Assembly (NCBI GenBank): GCA_035651655.1 | Contig: DASRFG010000026.1 | Location: forward strand, 48,499 to 112,498 | DNA length: 64,000 bases | Direction: 5' to 3' | Source: Terriglobales bacterium | GTDB taxonomy: Bacteria > Acidobacteriota > Terriglobia > Terriglobales > Acidobacteriaceae | Program-made: the position numbers and the translations under genes | Notes under the pieces: generated by a model | Told to the model about the DNA's origin: nothing | Databases searched by the model: none | Seen by the model: only the letters and a program-made list of their open reading frames with translations | Shown here: in pieces, positions 9,901 to 18,042 of the stretch | Layout: each line of letters starts with the position of its first letter | Position numbering within the stretch: the stretch's first letter is position 1

Positions 9901-10448
9901 TTTTCCATCTCCAGGCCCTGGTCCTGAATTTCCAGGAAGAAATTCTGTGGCCCGAAGATTTCGCGGAAGGAACCAGCGGCTTGCCTGGCCGCATCGTAGT
10001 TCCCTTCCGTGAGCCGCTCTGCGACTTCGCCTTTCAAACAACCGGAGAGGCCAATCAGCCCTGCGCTGTGCTCCGCAAGAAATCTCTTGCTCACACGCGG
10101 CTTGTAGTAGAAGCCGTGGAGGGAAGCTTCGGAGGTGATCTTCACCAGGTTGCGATAGCCCTGTTCGTTTTCCGCGAGCACCAGCAGGTGGTTGTAAGTG
10201 TCGCCCTCAGGAGCCGCCCGGTGGTCATCTTTTTTGCAGATGTACAGTTCACAACCGATGATCGGCTTGATCCCTGCCTTGTTTGCCGCATTGTAAAAAT
10301 GGACTGCGCCAAAGATGTTTCCGTGGTCGGTCATGGCCACGGCTGGCATACCCAGTTCCTTGGCACGGGCGACTAGCTTGTCCACATCGCAGGCGCCGTC
10401 CAGCAGCGAATAGTCGGTATGCAGGTGAAGATGGATGAATTGGGACAT
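6975..10448 (-). CDS. dnaE: DNA polymerase III, alpha subunit
   Basis: The replicative polymerase catalytic subunit, 1157 residues, the normal DnaE1 length. It begins with a PHP domain (HLHTDYSLLDGACD, residues 7-20). The palm carries the catalytic aspartates in PDIDIDF (about 405) and KMDFLGL (about 556). The tRNA-like fingers, helix-hairpin-helix region and OB fold (EIYVGGVTANVRVLKSKKGD) follow in order. The gene heads a minus-strand run with accA only 23 bp downstream, a dnaE-accA arrangement also seen in other bacteria. Nothing is missing from the active site. Confidence 0.97.
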   Translation of the reverse strand: MSQFIHLHLHTDYSLLDGACDVDKLVARAKELGMPAVAMTDHGNIFGAVHFYNAANKAGIKPIIGCELYICKKDDHRAAPEGDTYNHLLVLAENEQGYRNLVKITSEASLHGFYYKPRVSKRFLAEHSAGLIGLSGCLKGEVAERLTEGNYDAARQAAGSFREIFGPQNFFLEIQDQGLEMEKRIQPGLLQLSKELNTPLVATNDSHYLCEDDAHAQDVMVCIQTGKSIQDTNRMKFQGTGFFVKSYDEMYRVFKDTPDVLSRTVDIAARCNLRLEKVGNPFPHFEVPPGFTLDTYFGHIAREGFAGRLESLRQFEARGQLKNSLADYEQRLAREIGIIQQMQFAGYFLIVWDFIRYAKEHNIPVGPGRGSAAGSLVSYAMGITDIDPLQHDLLFERFLNPERVSMPDIDIDFCMNRRGEVIDYVTSKYGRENVAQIITFGTMAAKAAIKDVGRAMDIPYAEVDRIAKMVPAQLNITLEKALQDSPALQAAFQNDAQVKELITTARKLEGLVRNSGVHAAGVVISPRPLTELVPLHKTKNDEIVTAFDMTAIEKMGLLKMDFLGLTTLTILDDTIKLIAQTRSEQVALEGIPLEDVETYEKVFHKGLTSGVFQFESHGMRDVLRRYQPNSIQDLTALNALYRPGPIQGGMIDDFIDRKHGRKRIEYELPELEEILKETLGVIVYQEQVMQIANKLAGYSLGEADLLRRAMGKKIPAEMAAQRERFVQGAVQRGLPPKKIEKIFDLMEQFAGYGFNKSHSAAYALLAYHTAYLKTHYPVEFMAALLTSVTGNTDEVVKYINECREMGIAVEPPDINVSDANFTPHGAAIRFGLAAVKNVGHNAIESIALARKGLGRFSSMFEFCEKVDLRLLNKRVVESLIKSGAMDSLGRRAQLMAVVDKAMERAQKAQRDAESGQHGLFGVFQQDEAPVHNDHLPEIPDWDEHTRLSAEKEILGFFITGHPLEKYQDKLADFSALTIEDIGRMKQSTAKDAEIYVGGVTANVRVLKSKKGDLYAQGSLEDMTGSLEMLVFPEAFKRLQERLKIEAPVLIRGGVRIEEGANPKLTVSDIVPLEEAQPKLPNALRIRIPLETATEATVDALHSLCAERKGQAKLLFDVERQGDFMVVMETEGYNVQPDRGFIARVEQLCGRGSVRVVG

Positions 10449-10546
10449 CAGAGCTGTGGGATTCTGTACTTACATTCTACGGGGAACGACGGGCGTGCGC
10501 GACACGCAAATTATCCACACCTCGTGGAAAACATGCGGTGGGAATG

Positions 10547-12154
10547 CTATCGGCGCTTCTTGGCCTTGCCCTTGGCCTTGGCAGGCTTTGCGGCAGGCTT
10601 AGCCCTCGGCTTCGGGCTGGCCTTGGTGTTCGCCTTGGCAGCGACTGGCGGTCTGGACTCCGGCTTTTTAGGGGCCTCTGCAGCCGGTCGTTTCTGGCCG
10701 GGCGTAAGCGCAGCCGCGGCAGCTGGCGCCTGCGCTGGAGCCGGAGCTCCCTTCTTTTTCCCGGATTCTTTCCCCTTTTTGCCCGCGTCTGCCGCTGCCG
10801 GTGGCGTGGCCACGGGTGTCACTTGTGCCTTAGCGGCGCGACCCCTTTTGGGAGGTGGCGGAGGCGGTGGCGGGGGAGGTGGAGCCAGCGGCTTGAGGAA
10901 TTTCAGAATTTCCGTCCGGGAACGCAGCTTGCCATCGAGCAAAAGGTGAAAGACCTGATCGGCGATCTTGGGATACTCCGGCATGGCGGGCGTGATGCGC
11001 AGCTCCACCATTTCTGCCAGTGGAATCTTCTGCTGTACCTGCCTCCATTTGCCGAAGAAATTTTTAATCTTCTGGGAAGCTGCTTGCTGCCGGGTCGTGA
11101 GTTCAAAGAACAAAATGGTCTCCGGCCGCGCGTTTGAAAGTAAATCCCAGGCGCGCGAGGGAGTAGCTGCTTCCTTTCCAGAGAGTCTCTTCCCCAAATC
11201 GCGGGCGTCATCGTCCAAGCGGCGCCATTTCTCAACCAGGTCACGGCGCGGAATCAGCTTCTGCATGTCGGAGATGTCACGGCTGCCTAGCCGCCGAGTG
11301 AGGAAATGAAGCACCGCGGGGCCAGTGTCTATTGAGGAATAGCCAAACTCGCCCATCTGCTGCTTGAGCTTACTCAACTGTGCCAGGCCGGCAGTATCCA
11401 CCTTCGACGTGCTCCAGTGAGGATTAAGCACCTTCAGCCAGTCTTCTTTCTCCAGAGCCTTAATGATGTGCAGAGGGTCGTCTTCATAGGCCAGTTGCTC
11501 GATCTCGTAACCAATGGCGCGATCGCTAATGTGCTCGATATATTTATTTTCTTTGGCTGAGTCGTACCGTGTCTGCGTGCGCTCTTCGAGCGGCCAGTGA
11601 AAGCGCGCTGCAAATCGTGTGGCGCGAATCAATCGCGAAGGGTCTTCTACGAAGGCATAGTTATGCAGGATCCGCAGCAGTTTGGCTTCAATGTCCGCCG
11701 CGCCGTTAAATGGATCCAGCAGCAAACCGCGGGAACCCGGATTCAGCGAGAGCGCCATGGCATTGGCGGTGAAGTCACGGCGCCGAAGGTCCTCGGCGAT
11801 AGTAGCGGGTGAGATGACCGGCGGCTTCCCTGCCTTCTCATAGCGCTCGGAGCGGGCCATCGAAATCTCAGCTCGCACGTTTCCAGGCAGCAATAGGTAG
11901 AGGGTCTTCAGGTCGTCATCCACCCCCTGCACTACCACGCCGGCGCGTTCCAGGTCTTTCTGCAAACGCAGCGGGTTACCTTGAACAGTGAAATCGAGGT
12001 CGCGGATAGGAAAGCCACTGATGATGTCGCGCATGGCCCCGCCGGTGAGATAAACATTGATCTCCGCCGCCCTGGCCACGTCCTGCACCAGGGTGACGCC
12101 CCGCTGCTGCTCTGGGGTCAGCCGGATTTCCAAGGTGTAAATGTAGTCCGCCAT
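10547..12154 (-). CDS. CCA tRNA nucleotidyltransferase / poly(A) polymerase family enzyme with a Pro and Lys/Ala-rich tail
   Basis: Residues 1 to about 420 form a class II nucleotidyltransferase: the head motif LTGGAMRD, the metal-binding pair DLDFTVQ, then RRRDFTANAMA and EDPSRLIRATRFAARF. It adds CCA to tRNA ends or A tails to RNA; these activities cannot be told apart here. The last 113 residues are unrelated: a run of 11 prolines followed by a low-complexity Lys/Ala/Pro region ending KAKGKAKKRR, resembling bacterial histone-H1-like tails. The normal enzyme ends near residue 425-450, so this is an added tail. The gene lies 98 bp upstream of dnaE on the same strand. Confidence 0.87.
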   Translation of the reverse strand: MADYIYTLEIRLTPEQQRGVTLVQDVARAAEINVYLTGGAMRDIISGFPIRDLDFTVQGNPLRLQKDLERAGVVVQGVDDDLKTLYLLLPGNVRAEISMARSERYEKAGKPPVISPATIAEDLRRRDFTANAMALSLNPGSRGLLLDPFNGAADIEAKLLRILHNYAFVEDPSRLIRATRFAARFHWPLEERTQTRYDSAKENKYIEHISDRAIGYEIEQLAYEDDPLHIIKALEKEDWLKVLNPHWSTSKVDTAGLAQLSKLKQQMGEFGYSSIDTGPAVLHFLTRRLGSRDISDMQKLIPRRDLVEKWRRLDDDARDLGKRLSGKEAATPSRAWDLLSNARPETILFFELTTRQQAASQKIKNFFGKWRQVQQKIPLAEMVELRITPAMPEYPKIADQVFHLLLDGKLRSRTEILKFLKPLAPPPPPPPPPPPKRGRAAKAQVTPVATPPAAADAGKKGKESGKKKGAPAPAQAPAAAAALTPGQKRPAAEAPKKPESRPPVAAKANTKASPKPRAKPAAKPAKAKGKAKKRR

Positions 12155-12473
12155 GCTTTATTGTTCGCCCGGAGTGGCTGCCAACCCGCGCACACCCCTA
12201 GGCCCGGCCCAACCCGTTTCCGGTCTTGGTAGCCCGGACTCCCCGATTGCCTGTAAGTTACTTGAATAAATGGACTTAGACTTCCCTAACGGGGCGCGGC
12301 AAACTGATGAAGATATCACAACGTTACCGCTTTGGCTACATCCAGCGCCACAATTTACGCGCCGGAGCAGGAAAAATGCGACAATCCTGAGCGGCGAAAC
12401 CAGCCCGGCGGAAGCAGTCCTTTCCCGCCCCGCACCTCTGAGTTGGAGGCGCCGTAATCGTCGGCTTTGAACC
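12155..12473. other. divergent intergenic region
   Basis: This 319-bp gap separates the minus-strand nucleotidyltransferase gene from the plus-strand DUF6982 gene and should hold both promoters. Small open frames on both strands show no coding signs. I see no clear -35/-10 pair, repeat or riboswitch. Confidence 0.4.
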
Positions 12474-12950
12474 ATGCCTTCAACGCATAAAAAAGTGATT
12501 GTCCGCAAGATGGACCGCGACACCATCAATGGCCACGTCGCGCCGGCCAACTTTATCGTGGCCGGCAAGCTGGAGATGTTGAACACGGCCGGTAACCTGG
12601 TCGCCATTGATTTGCATGAAATCAAGGTTGTTTACTTCGTTCGCGACTTTGCGGAAGGCGCGCCTGTGCGCAAGACTTTCGCTACTCGACCCCGCACCGA
12701 AGGACTGTGGGTGCGGCTCCGCTTCAAAGATAACGAGGTCATCGAGGGCATGATGCCCAATGACCTGGCCCTGGTCGGCGTGGAAGGATTTTTAGTCAAT
12801 CCCCCGGACGTTCGAGCGAACACGCAGCGCATGTTCATTCCAAGAACGGCTCTTTCCGCACTCACCGTGTTAGGAGTTGTCGGCATTTCCAAGGCACGCC
12901 GCCGTAAGCACGTTGCCCCAGAGCTCCAGGTCCCGATGTTCGAGCAGTAG
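12474..12950 (+). CDS. DUF6982-type protein
   Basis: This 158-residue protein starts with VIVRKMDRDTINGHVAP and contains LEMLNTAGNLVAIDLHEIK and VYFVRDF, a pattern I recognise from acidobacterial DUF6982 proteins. The fold looks all-beta and small. A short hydrophobic stretch near the end (LSALTVLGVVGI) is followed by basic residues KARRRKH. No catalytic motif is visible. In the family, members are often found near regulatory or PilZ-like proteins, but no function is established. The ATG at 12474 has little Shine-Dalgarno support. It is followed by lpxD after 90 bp on the same strand. Confidence 0.75.
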   Translation: MPSTHKKVIVRKMDRDTINGHVAPANFIVAGKLEMLNTAGNLVAIDLHEIKVVYFVRDFAEGAPVRKTFATRPRTEGLWVRLRFKDNEVIEGMMPNDLALVGVEGFLVNPPDVRANTQRMFIPRTALSALTVLGVVGISKARRRKHVAPELQVPMFEQ

Positions 12951-13040
12951 CTGGCAAGCAACAAGTTCTCGCAAAGACCACCTGTGCCGCATAGCGCCGC
13001 TGAATTACAATCGCCACTTCGCTCAAGAGGATGTAGCCCC

Positions 13041-14057
13041 ATGAAACTTGGACAGATCGCCTCGTCTTTAGGCATGCGCCTGGAGAATGGCTCACCAGAA
13101 ACAGAAATTTCTGGAATTGCGCCCCTCGAATCGGCGCAACCGGGCCAGCTCACATTTGTAGCGAATCCGCGTTATGCACAGGCCGCTCGCAAGACGAAGG
13201 CATCGGCCGTAATTGTGGCTGAGGACTTTCCTGCCATCGCCGCCTCTATGTTGCGATCCCGCAATCCCTATCTGGATTTTGGCCGTGCCCTCGAGCTTTT
13301 CTACCGGCCGCCTAAATATCCCGCCGGCGTACATTCCACGGCGTTCGTCCACGACTCTGCTGAGATCGGTAAGAATGCCGCCATCGGGCCTTATGTGGTG
13401 GTTGATGAGGATGTGGTGATTGGAAAAAACTGCGTTCTCCTGCCGCACGTGGTGATCTATCGCGGGGCACGCATTGGAAACAATTTTTTCGCGCATGCGC
13501 ATGCTGTGGTGCGCGAGTACTGCCGGGTCGGAGATAACGTGACGCTGCAAAACGGCGTGGTAATCGGCGGAGACGGCTTCGGCTTTGCCAAGGACAACGA
13601 AGGCAAGTGGCGCAAAATCGTGCAGTCTGGCCCTGCGGTCCTGGAGGACGACATCGAGGTACAGGCCAATGCGTGTGTGGACCGCGCCAGTATTGGCGAA
13701 ACGCGGGTCGGGCGCGGGACACGCATTGATAACCTGGTGCAGGTCGGCCACGGCTCACGCGTGGGACAGAACACACTTCTATGCGCCCAGGTGGGTCTTG
13801 CGGGTTCAACCGACGTTGGGAGCAATGTAATTCTGGCGGGGCAGGTGGGCGTCGCGGGACATTGCAAGATCGGCGATGGAGCGATTGCAACCGCACAAAG
13901 CGGCATACCGAACGATGTTGCGGCCGGCAAAACGGTCAGTGGCTACCCCGCAATAGATAACAAGTTGTGGCTCCGTTGTGTTGCCGTATTCAATCGCCTG
14001 CCGGAACTGGCACGCGCCATCAGGGGCGGCGGAAAAGGCGAAGAAAAGGACGTATAA
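13041..14057 (+). CDS. lpxD: UDP-3-O-(3-hydroxyacyl)glucosamine N-acyltransferase
   Basis: LpxD transfers a 3-hydroxyacyl chain from acyl carrier protein to UDP-3-O-acylglucosamine, the third step of lipid A synthesis, in the cytosol. The 338-residue product has the N-terminal uridine-binding domain ([18 protein letters not shown]) and then a long left-handed beta-helix of hexapeptide repeats ([20 protein letters not shown] onward), with the HGFGFA-equivalent DGFGFAKD and the conserved QVGHGSRVG turn. I chose ATG at 13041 because MKLGQIAS matches the family start and AGAGGA precedes it. The presence of LpxD supports a lipid-A-bearing outer membrane. Confidence 0.95.
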   Translation: MKLGQIASSLGMRLENGSPETEISGIAPLESAQPGQLTFVANPRYAQAARKTKASAVIVAEDFPAIAASMLRSRNPYLDFGRALELFYRPPKYPAGVHSTAFVHDSAEIGKNAAIGPYVVVDEDVVIGKNCVLLPHVVIYRGARIGNNFFAHAHAVVREYCRVGDNVTLQNGVVIGGDGFGFAKDNEGKWRKIVQSGPAVLEDDIEVQANACVDRASIGETRVGRGTRIDNLVQVGHGSRVGQNTLLCAQVGLAGSTDVGSNVILAGQVGVAGHCKIGDGAIATAQSGIPNDVAAGKTVSGYPAIDNKLWLRCVAVFNRLPELARAIRGGGKGEEKDV

Positions 14058-14091
14058 GGGTGACTTGTTCCTGTAGCATCCAACTCCATAA

Positions 14092-14871
14092 ATGACCGAG
14101 GGCCTCCAAATTTCGGCCAGCAAAGAGCCGGGCCCCATCCGTGTCCTTCTGCTCGACGACCGGGAAGAGAATTTACTGCTGCGCTCGACCATCCTGCGCC
14201 GCAAGGGATATCACGTTGTGACCTCATCCTCCATCGAGCAAGCCGAAGCCAAGCTGCAGGACATTGACATCGCCGTGCTCGACTATCACCTCGGCCGCGG
14301 CAAATTCGGCAGCGAGGTGGCGCAAACTTTGCGCGAGAAGCGTCCGCACGTGCCCATCATCATTCTCTCTGCAACCTTGGAGCACCGCTTCGGCGGCATC
14401 GCGGACATGCAACTGCTGAAGGGCAATAGTTCAGTGGATGACCTGGTGGCCGCCCTGCGCTCGTTCGAGGCCAAACGGCGAGGCAAGCCTGTAGTGGTGG
14501 ACGCGCGTGACTTTTACTACTCGCGTATCAGCATGTCCATGGGAGACGACATGGTCATCCAGATCGTCGACCGCGATGGCAATTGGCAGTATGTGAACGA
14601 TTATTATGCAGCGCTCAACAATCACAAGCGGTCCTGGTTTATTGGACGTAATATTTTCGAGCAGTTTCCCGCACTGCGTGGGGACTGGGAAGAGATCATC
14701 CGCACCGTCGTCGACACTCGAGAAACCTACATAGACCGCGGCTTCCGTGGCCTGCCCCACCTGCCCCGTAAAGCTGCACGCTGGACGTGGAACGTTCTTG
14801 TATTTCCCATTAAGCTGCACGACGACCGCGATGGCGCGTTACTCAGCGCCAGGTTAATCGAGAAAAAGTAG
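14092..14871 (+). CDS. response regulator with receiver and PAS-like domain
   Basis: Residues 17 to about 125 form a complete receiver domain: acidic pair DD in VLLLDDREEN, phospho-acceptor aspartate in IAVLDYHLG, the switch serine in IIILSATLE and the lysine in QLLKGNS. Residues about 150-255 look like a PAS sensor fold (VIQIVDRDGNWQYVNDYYAAL). There is no DNA-binding or enzymatic output domain, so it probably passes signals by protein contact. No histidine kinase gene is adjacent. It follows lpxD after 34 bp and converges with plsC. Confidence 0.82.
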   Translation: MTEGLQISASKEPGPIRVLLLDDREENLLLRSTILRRKGYHVVTSSSIEQAEAKLQDIDIAVLDYHLGRGKFGSEVAQTLREKRPHVPIIILSATLEHRFGGIADMQLLKGNSSVDDLVAALRSFEAKRRGKPVVVDARDFYYSRISMSMGDDMVIQIVDRDGNWQYVNDYYAALNNHKRSWFIGRNIFEQFPALRGDWEEIIRTVVDTRETYIDRGFRGLPHLPRKAARWTWNVLVFPIKLHDDRDGALLSARLIEKK

Positions 14872-14889
14872 AAGCAAGAAGCCATTTCT

Positions 14890-15594
14890 TCAACTAAATT
14901 CTTCGGGCAGCGCCCTCTGAATCTGCTCCCGGACAACGGCCATAAGTTCCTCCCGATCGGAAACCTGAGTTGGATCAATGGGCTGGTGGAAAGTAACCGT
15001 GGCGGTGCCAGGGCGCAAGCTCCAGCGGCGCTTTGGCATGAGATTGTGGGTTCCGGCGATGGTGACCGGCGCCACAGGTGTGCCGCTCTCCATGGCGAGA
15101 TGGAAGGGACCCCTTTTGAACGGCAGGAGACGGCCATCCGGCGAGCGCGTTCCTTCCACAAAAATGGTCATATTCACTCCTTGGGCGAGTACATTGGCGG
15201 CCGCGCGGAGGCTGGCGATGGCGTTGTCACGATTGCTACGGTCAACCGGCACCAGCGAGCCCAACCGCATGGCGCGGCCGAGGATCGGAATACGAAACAA
15301 TTCCCGCTTCACCAGCACTGACGTTCGCCGCGGAATGAGGGGCACCAGGATGGGCGGGTCTAAATTTGACGCATGATTGGACATGAAGATGTATGTCCGT
15401 TGAGGGTCGAGGCGATCGAGGCCGACCACCTTCACCTTCACACCAGCCAGCCGCACTCCGGCCCAGGCGATGCGAGTGCCGAGCCAGTACAGCAGATCAA
15501 TTTCGCCGGTGAGCAGGGTCCAGGGAAATCCGACCAGCGCAGCAAAAGGGACTACTAACGCCCAGAATCCCAACATAGCGAAGGTGCGGATCAC
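14890..15594 (-). CDS. plsC: 1-acyl-sn-glycerol-3-phosphate acyltransferase
   Basis: PlsC converts lysophosphatidate to phosphatidate at the inner membrane. The 234-residue protein begins with a hydrophobic segment (MLGFWALVVPFAALVGF) and shows the acyltransferase signature NHASNLD (HX4D), FVEGTRSPDG (EGTR) and a Pro-rich GTPVAPVTIAG block. The start is GTG at 15594, whose bases overlap the mpl stop codon (GTGA), so it is translationally coupled as the last gene of the mgtC-dapF-ldcA-mpl-plsC operon. A longer frame upstream lies wholly inside mpl and is not coding. Confidence 0.92.
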   Translation of the reverse strand: MIRTFAMLGFWALVVPFAALVGFPWTLLTGEIDLLYWLGTRIAWAGVRLAGVKVKVVGLDRLDPQRTYIFMSNHASNLDPPILVPLIPRRTSVLVKRELFRIPILGRAMRLGSLVPVDRSNRDNAIASLRAAANVLAQGVNMTIFVEGTRSPDGRLLPFKRGPFHLAMESGTPVAPVTIAGTHNLMPKRRWSLRPGTATVTFHQPIDPTQVSDREELMAVVREQIQRALPEEFS

Positions 15595-17015
15595 GTGTGG
15601 GTTTTGGCCGGCGCAGAGAGCGACTGCAACCGGCGCGGCAGCTTTTCGTAGATGCCGCCAAATCCGCCATTCGACAGGATGACCACCACGTCCCCGGAGC
15701 GCAGTTCGTCGCCGATTTGCGCCACAATGGCGTCGGCGTCGGGAATCGTGCGCGCCCGTTTCCCGGTGCGGTTGATGCGGGCGATGACAGCTGGTAAGTC
15801 GAGACATTCACTGGCGGGAATCGCCTCCGGGCGGAACACGCGTGCGACGATGACCTCGTCAGCTAGTCCCAGACTGTTGGCGAGTTCATTCTGCAGTACG
15901 TTGCGGCGCAGTGTATTCGACCGAGGCTCCAAAATCGCCCATAGCCGCCGCCCCGGATAGCGTGAGCGCAGCGCCTTAATCGTTTCCGAAATGGCGGTAG
16001 GATGATGGGCGAAATCATCAATGATGGTGACGCCTTTGACCTCAGCCTTTACCTCGAGCCGCCGCTTTACGCTTTTGAAGGTTTTTAGCGCTTCGGCAAT
16101 CGTGTCCTTTTCGATGCCATAACCGGCGGCCATGGCCGCTGCTGCGGTGGCATTGAGCACGTTATATTCACCGGCGATCGGAAATTCAAAGTCCGCCCAG
16201 CGTTTGCCGTCACGCAGCACAGACCAGGAGGTTCGACTCGGCTCCATATGAAGGTCTTCAACCTTCCAGTAAATGTCCCCGAAAGATCCGTAACGCTCGA
16301 CCGGACAAAATGCCTTTTTTGTGCATTCAGTGACGTTGCCATTGCCGCCGAACGCCACGATCTTTCCTCGCCGGGGTACCAGGTTCACCAGTCGCTTGAA
16401 CGCGGTCTTCACCGCGTCGAGGTCCTGGTAGATGTCCGCATGATCGAATTCGACGGAGGTGAGTATGAGTGAATCCGGAAAGTAGTGCAGAAATTTCGGG
16501 CCTTTGTCGAAGAATGCGGTGTCGTATTCGTCGCCTTCAATAATGAGGTGTTTGCCTTCTCCCAGCGCAAAGCTGCTGCCGAAGTTCTCGGCAATACCGC
16601 CCACCAGAAATGATGGCTCCTGGCCAGCCACTTTAAAAATCCACGCCAGCATGGAAGTGGTAGTTGTCTTGCCATGCGTACCGGCAATGGCGATCACTTC
16701 GCGTCCACGCAGAAACTCATCGTGCAGTATTTGCGGGAGCGAGCAGAAGGGGATGCGCTGGTCGAGAACGAATTCAAGCTCTGGATTGCCGCGGGAAATC
16801 GCGTTGCCGACCACCACCAGGTCCGGCCTGGGATTTAGATTTCCTTCGGCATAGGGTTGCGCCAAAGGTACGCCCATTTCAGCAAGAAAATCGGACATTG
16901 GGGGATACGCCGCAGCATCGGATCCCGTCACCTGAAACCCGCGCTGTTTGAGCATTCCGGCCAATGAGGCCATGGCTGTGCCACAGATTCCGATGAGGTG
17001 GATGTGTTTGGTCAT
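15591..17015 (-). CDS. mpl: UDP-N-acetylmuramate:L-alanyl-gamma-D-glutamyl-meso-diaminopimelate ligase
   Basis: Mpl attaches recovered murein tripeptide to UDP-MurNAc in peptidoglycan recycling. The 474-residue Mur-ligase has the N-terminal Rossmann-like start HIHLIGICGTAMASLAGML, the ATP loop GTHGKTTTTSM, and a C-terminal domain with DDFAHHPTAI. The FAHHP motif and overall length fit Mpl better than MurC. It overlaps ldcA by four bases (ATGA) and plsC by four, which ties it to an LD-carboxypeptidase that would release exactly its substrate from tetrapeptides. Confidence 0.93.
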   Translation of the reverse strand: MTKHIHLIGICGTAMASLAGMLKQRGFQVTGSDAAAYPPMSDFLAEMGVPLAQPYAEGNLNPRPDLVVVGNAISRGNPELEFVLDQRIPFCSLPQILHDEFLRGREVIAIAGTHGKTTTTSMLAWIFKVAGQEPSFLVGGIAENFGSSFALGEGKHLIIEGDEYDTAFFDKGPKFLHYFPDSLILTSVEFDHADIYQDLDAVKTAFKRLVNLVPRRGKIVAFGGNGNVTECTKKAFCPVERYGSFGDIYWKVEDLHMEPSRTSWSVLRDGKRWADFEFPIAGEYNVLNATAAAAMAAGYGIEKDTIAEALKTFKSVKRRLEVKAEVKGVTIIDDFAHHPTAISETIKALRSRYPGRRLWAILEPRSNTLRRNVLQNELANSLGLADEVIVARVFRPEAIPASECLDLPAVIARINRTGKRARTIPDADAIVAQIGDELRSGDVVVILSNGGFGGIYEKLPRRLQSLSAPAKTHT

Positions 17016-18019
17016 CTTTTTACCGAGGCCTTAATGGACTTTGAGGCTTCAGATCGCGAAACAACGGGAGACTCGAAGCTCAACTGCACCGGCTGGGCTT
17101 TGGCTTTATCCACGCGCAGCGCGGCCTGAAGTCCAAACGGAAGCGTGTGATTGTCTCCCGAGACGTGGCCCGAGGGAAATCCATATGCGACTGGAATTTC
17201 CAGGTCACCGACCACTCGCAATACGACTTCCTGCAAACTGTAGGGCTGTTCTCCCGGCTGGACGCAGCCGAGCATCTCACCGAAGACGACGCCGCGCACC
17301 TTATCGAGCTTGCCGGCCAACTTCAACTGCATCAGCATGCGGTCGATCTGAAATGGCTTGGTGTTCACATCTTCAACGAACAAAATGGTTCCGTTAGTCT
17401 GGATTTCGTAGGGCGTCCCTAAGGAGGCAGACAGCATCGACAAGCAGCCGCCATACAAGATGCCTTCAGCCGTACCTTCAACCAATGGTTGCACATTCGC
17501 GTTGTCTGCAGCTTCGATGCGCTGGCCGGCGCCTGAGAGCACATTCCATGACGCCAGGTTTACACCATCTGCGTGGGCAAAATCCTTGGCGACCATGGGG
17601 CCATGAAATGTAACCAGATTGGTAGCGTCTGAAAACCAGGTAAGCAGCGTGGTTACGTCGCTGTATCCGACGAAGATTTTTGGGTGGCGGCGAACGATTT
17701 CCATGTCAATTTCTTGCAGCAGGTAATTGCACCCGTACCCGCCGCGTGCGCACACAATAGCGCGCACTTCTTCACGTTCGAACATCTCCTCCACTTCACG
17801 CGCCCGACGCTTCGCCGATCCCGCAAAGTACTGGTCACGTTCAAAAATCGATGGAAGGTAAAAAGGCTGATAGCCCAACCGCCGCAACTCTCGGCACCCG
17901 GCGTCAAACTGATCGCGCTTGAAATCGCTGGCTGGGGCGACGATGCCCACCGTGTCACCCGGACGGAGCGCAGGTGGTTTGACGCGTTGCTCAAGCGGAT
18001 TTGAGTCGCGAGATTTCAT
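17012..18019 (-). CDS. ldcA: LD-carboxypeptidase (peptidase family S66)
   Basis: This 335-residue enzyme removes the terminal D-alanine from murein tetrapeptides in the cytosol, making tripeptide for Mpl. It has the start LRPGDTVGIVAPAS, the nucleophile region AIVCARGGYGCNYLLQEI, SDVTTLLTWF, FHGPMVAKDF, and the C-terminal block GFPSGHVSGDNHTLPFG containing the catalytic histidine. I chose ATG at 18019 (MKSRDSNPLE) because the sequence before it overlaps dapF and has no family match. It is 23 bp after the dapF-like gene and overlaps mpl by four bases. Confidence 0.93.
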   Translation of the reverse strand: MKSRDSNPLEQRVKPPALRPGDTVGIVAPASDFKRDQFDAGCRELRRLGYQPFYLPSIFERDQYFAGSAKRRAREVEEMFEREEVRAIVCARGGYGCNYLLQEIDMEIVRRHPKIFVGYSDVTTLLTWFSDATNLVTFHGPMVAKDFAHADGVNLASWNVLSGAGQRIEAADNANVQPLVEGTAEGILYGGCLSMLSASLGTPYEIQTNGTILFVEDVNTKPFQIDRMLMQLKLAGKLDKVRGVVFGEMLGCVQPGEQPYSLQEVVLRVVGDLEIPVAYGFPSGHVSGDNHTLPFGLQAALRVDKAKAQPVQLSFESPVVSRSEASKSIKASVKR

Positions 18020-18042
18020 TGCTGCAACCTTAAAGTAATACT

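Noticed and set aside
8637-10376. 579-codon plus-strand frame inside dnaE
   Set aside because: It is the antisense shadow of a fully conserved dnaE gene and shows no domain or ribosome-binding site of its own.
12158-12625. 155-codon minus-strand frame opposite the DUF6982 gene
   Set aside because: It overlaps a better-supported gene and has no family match or ribosome-binding site.
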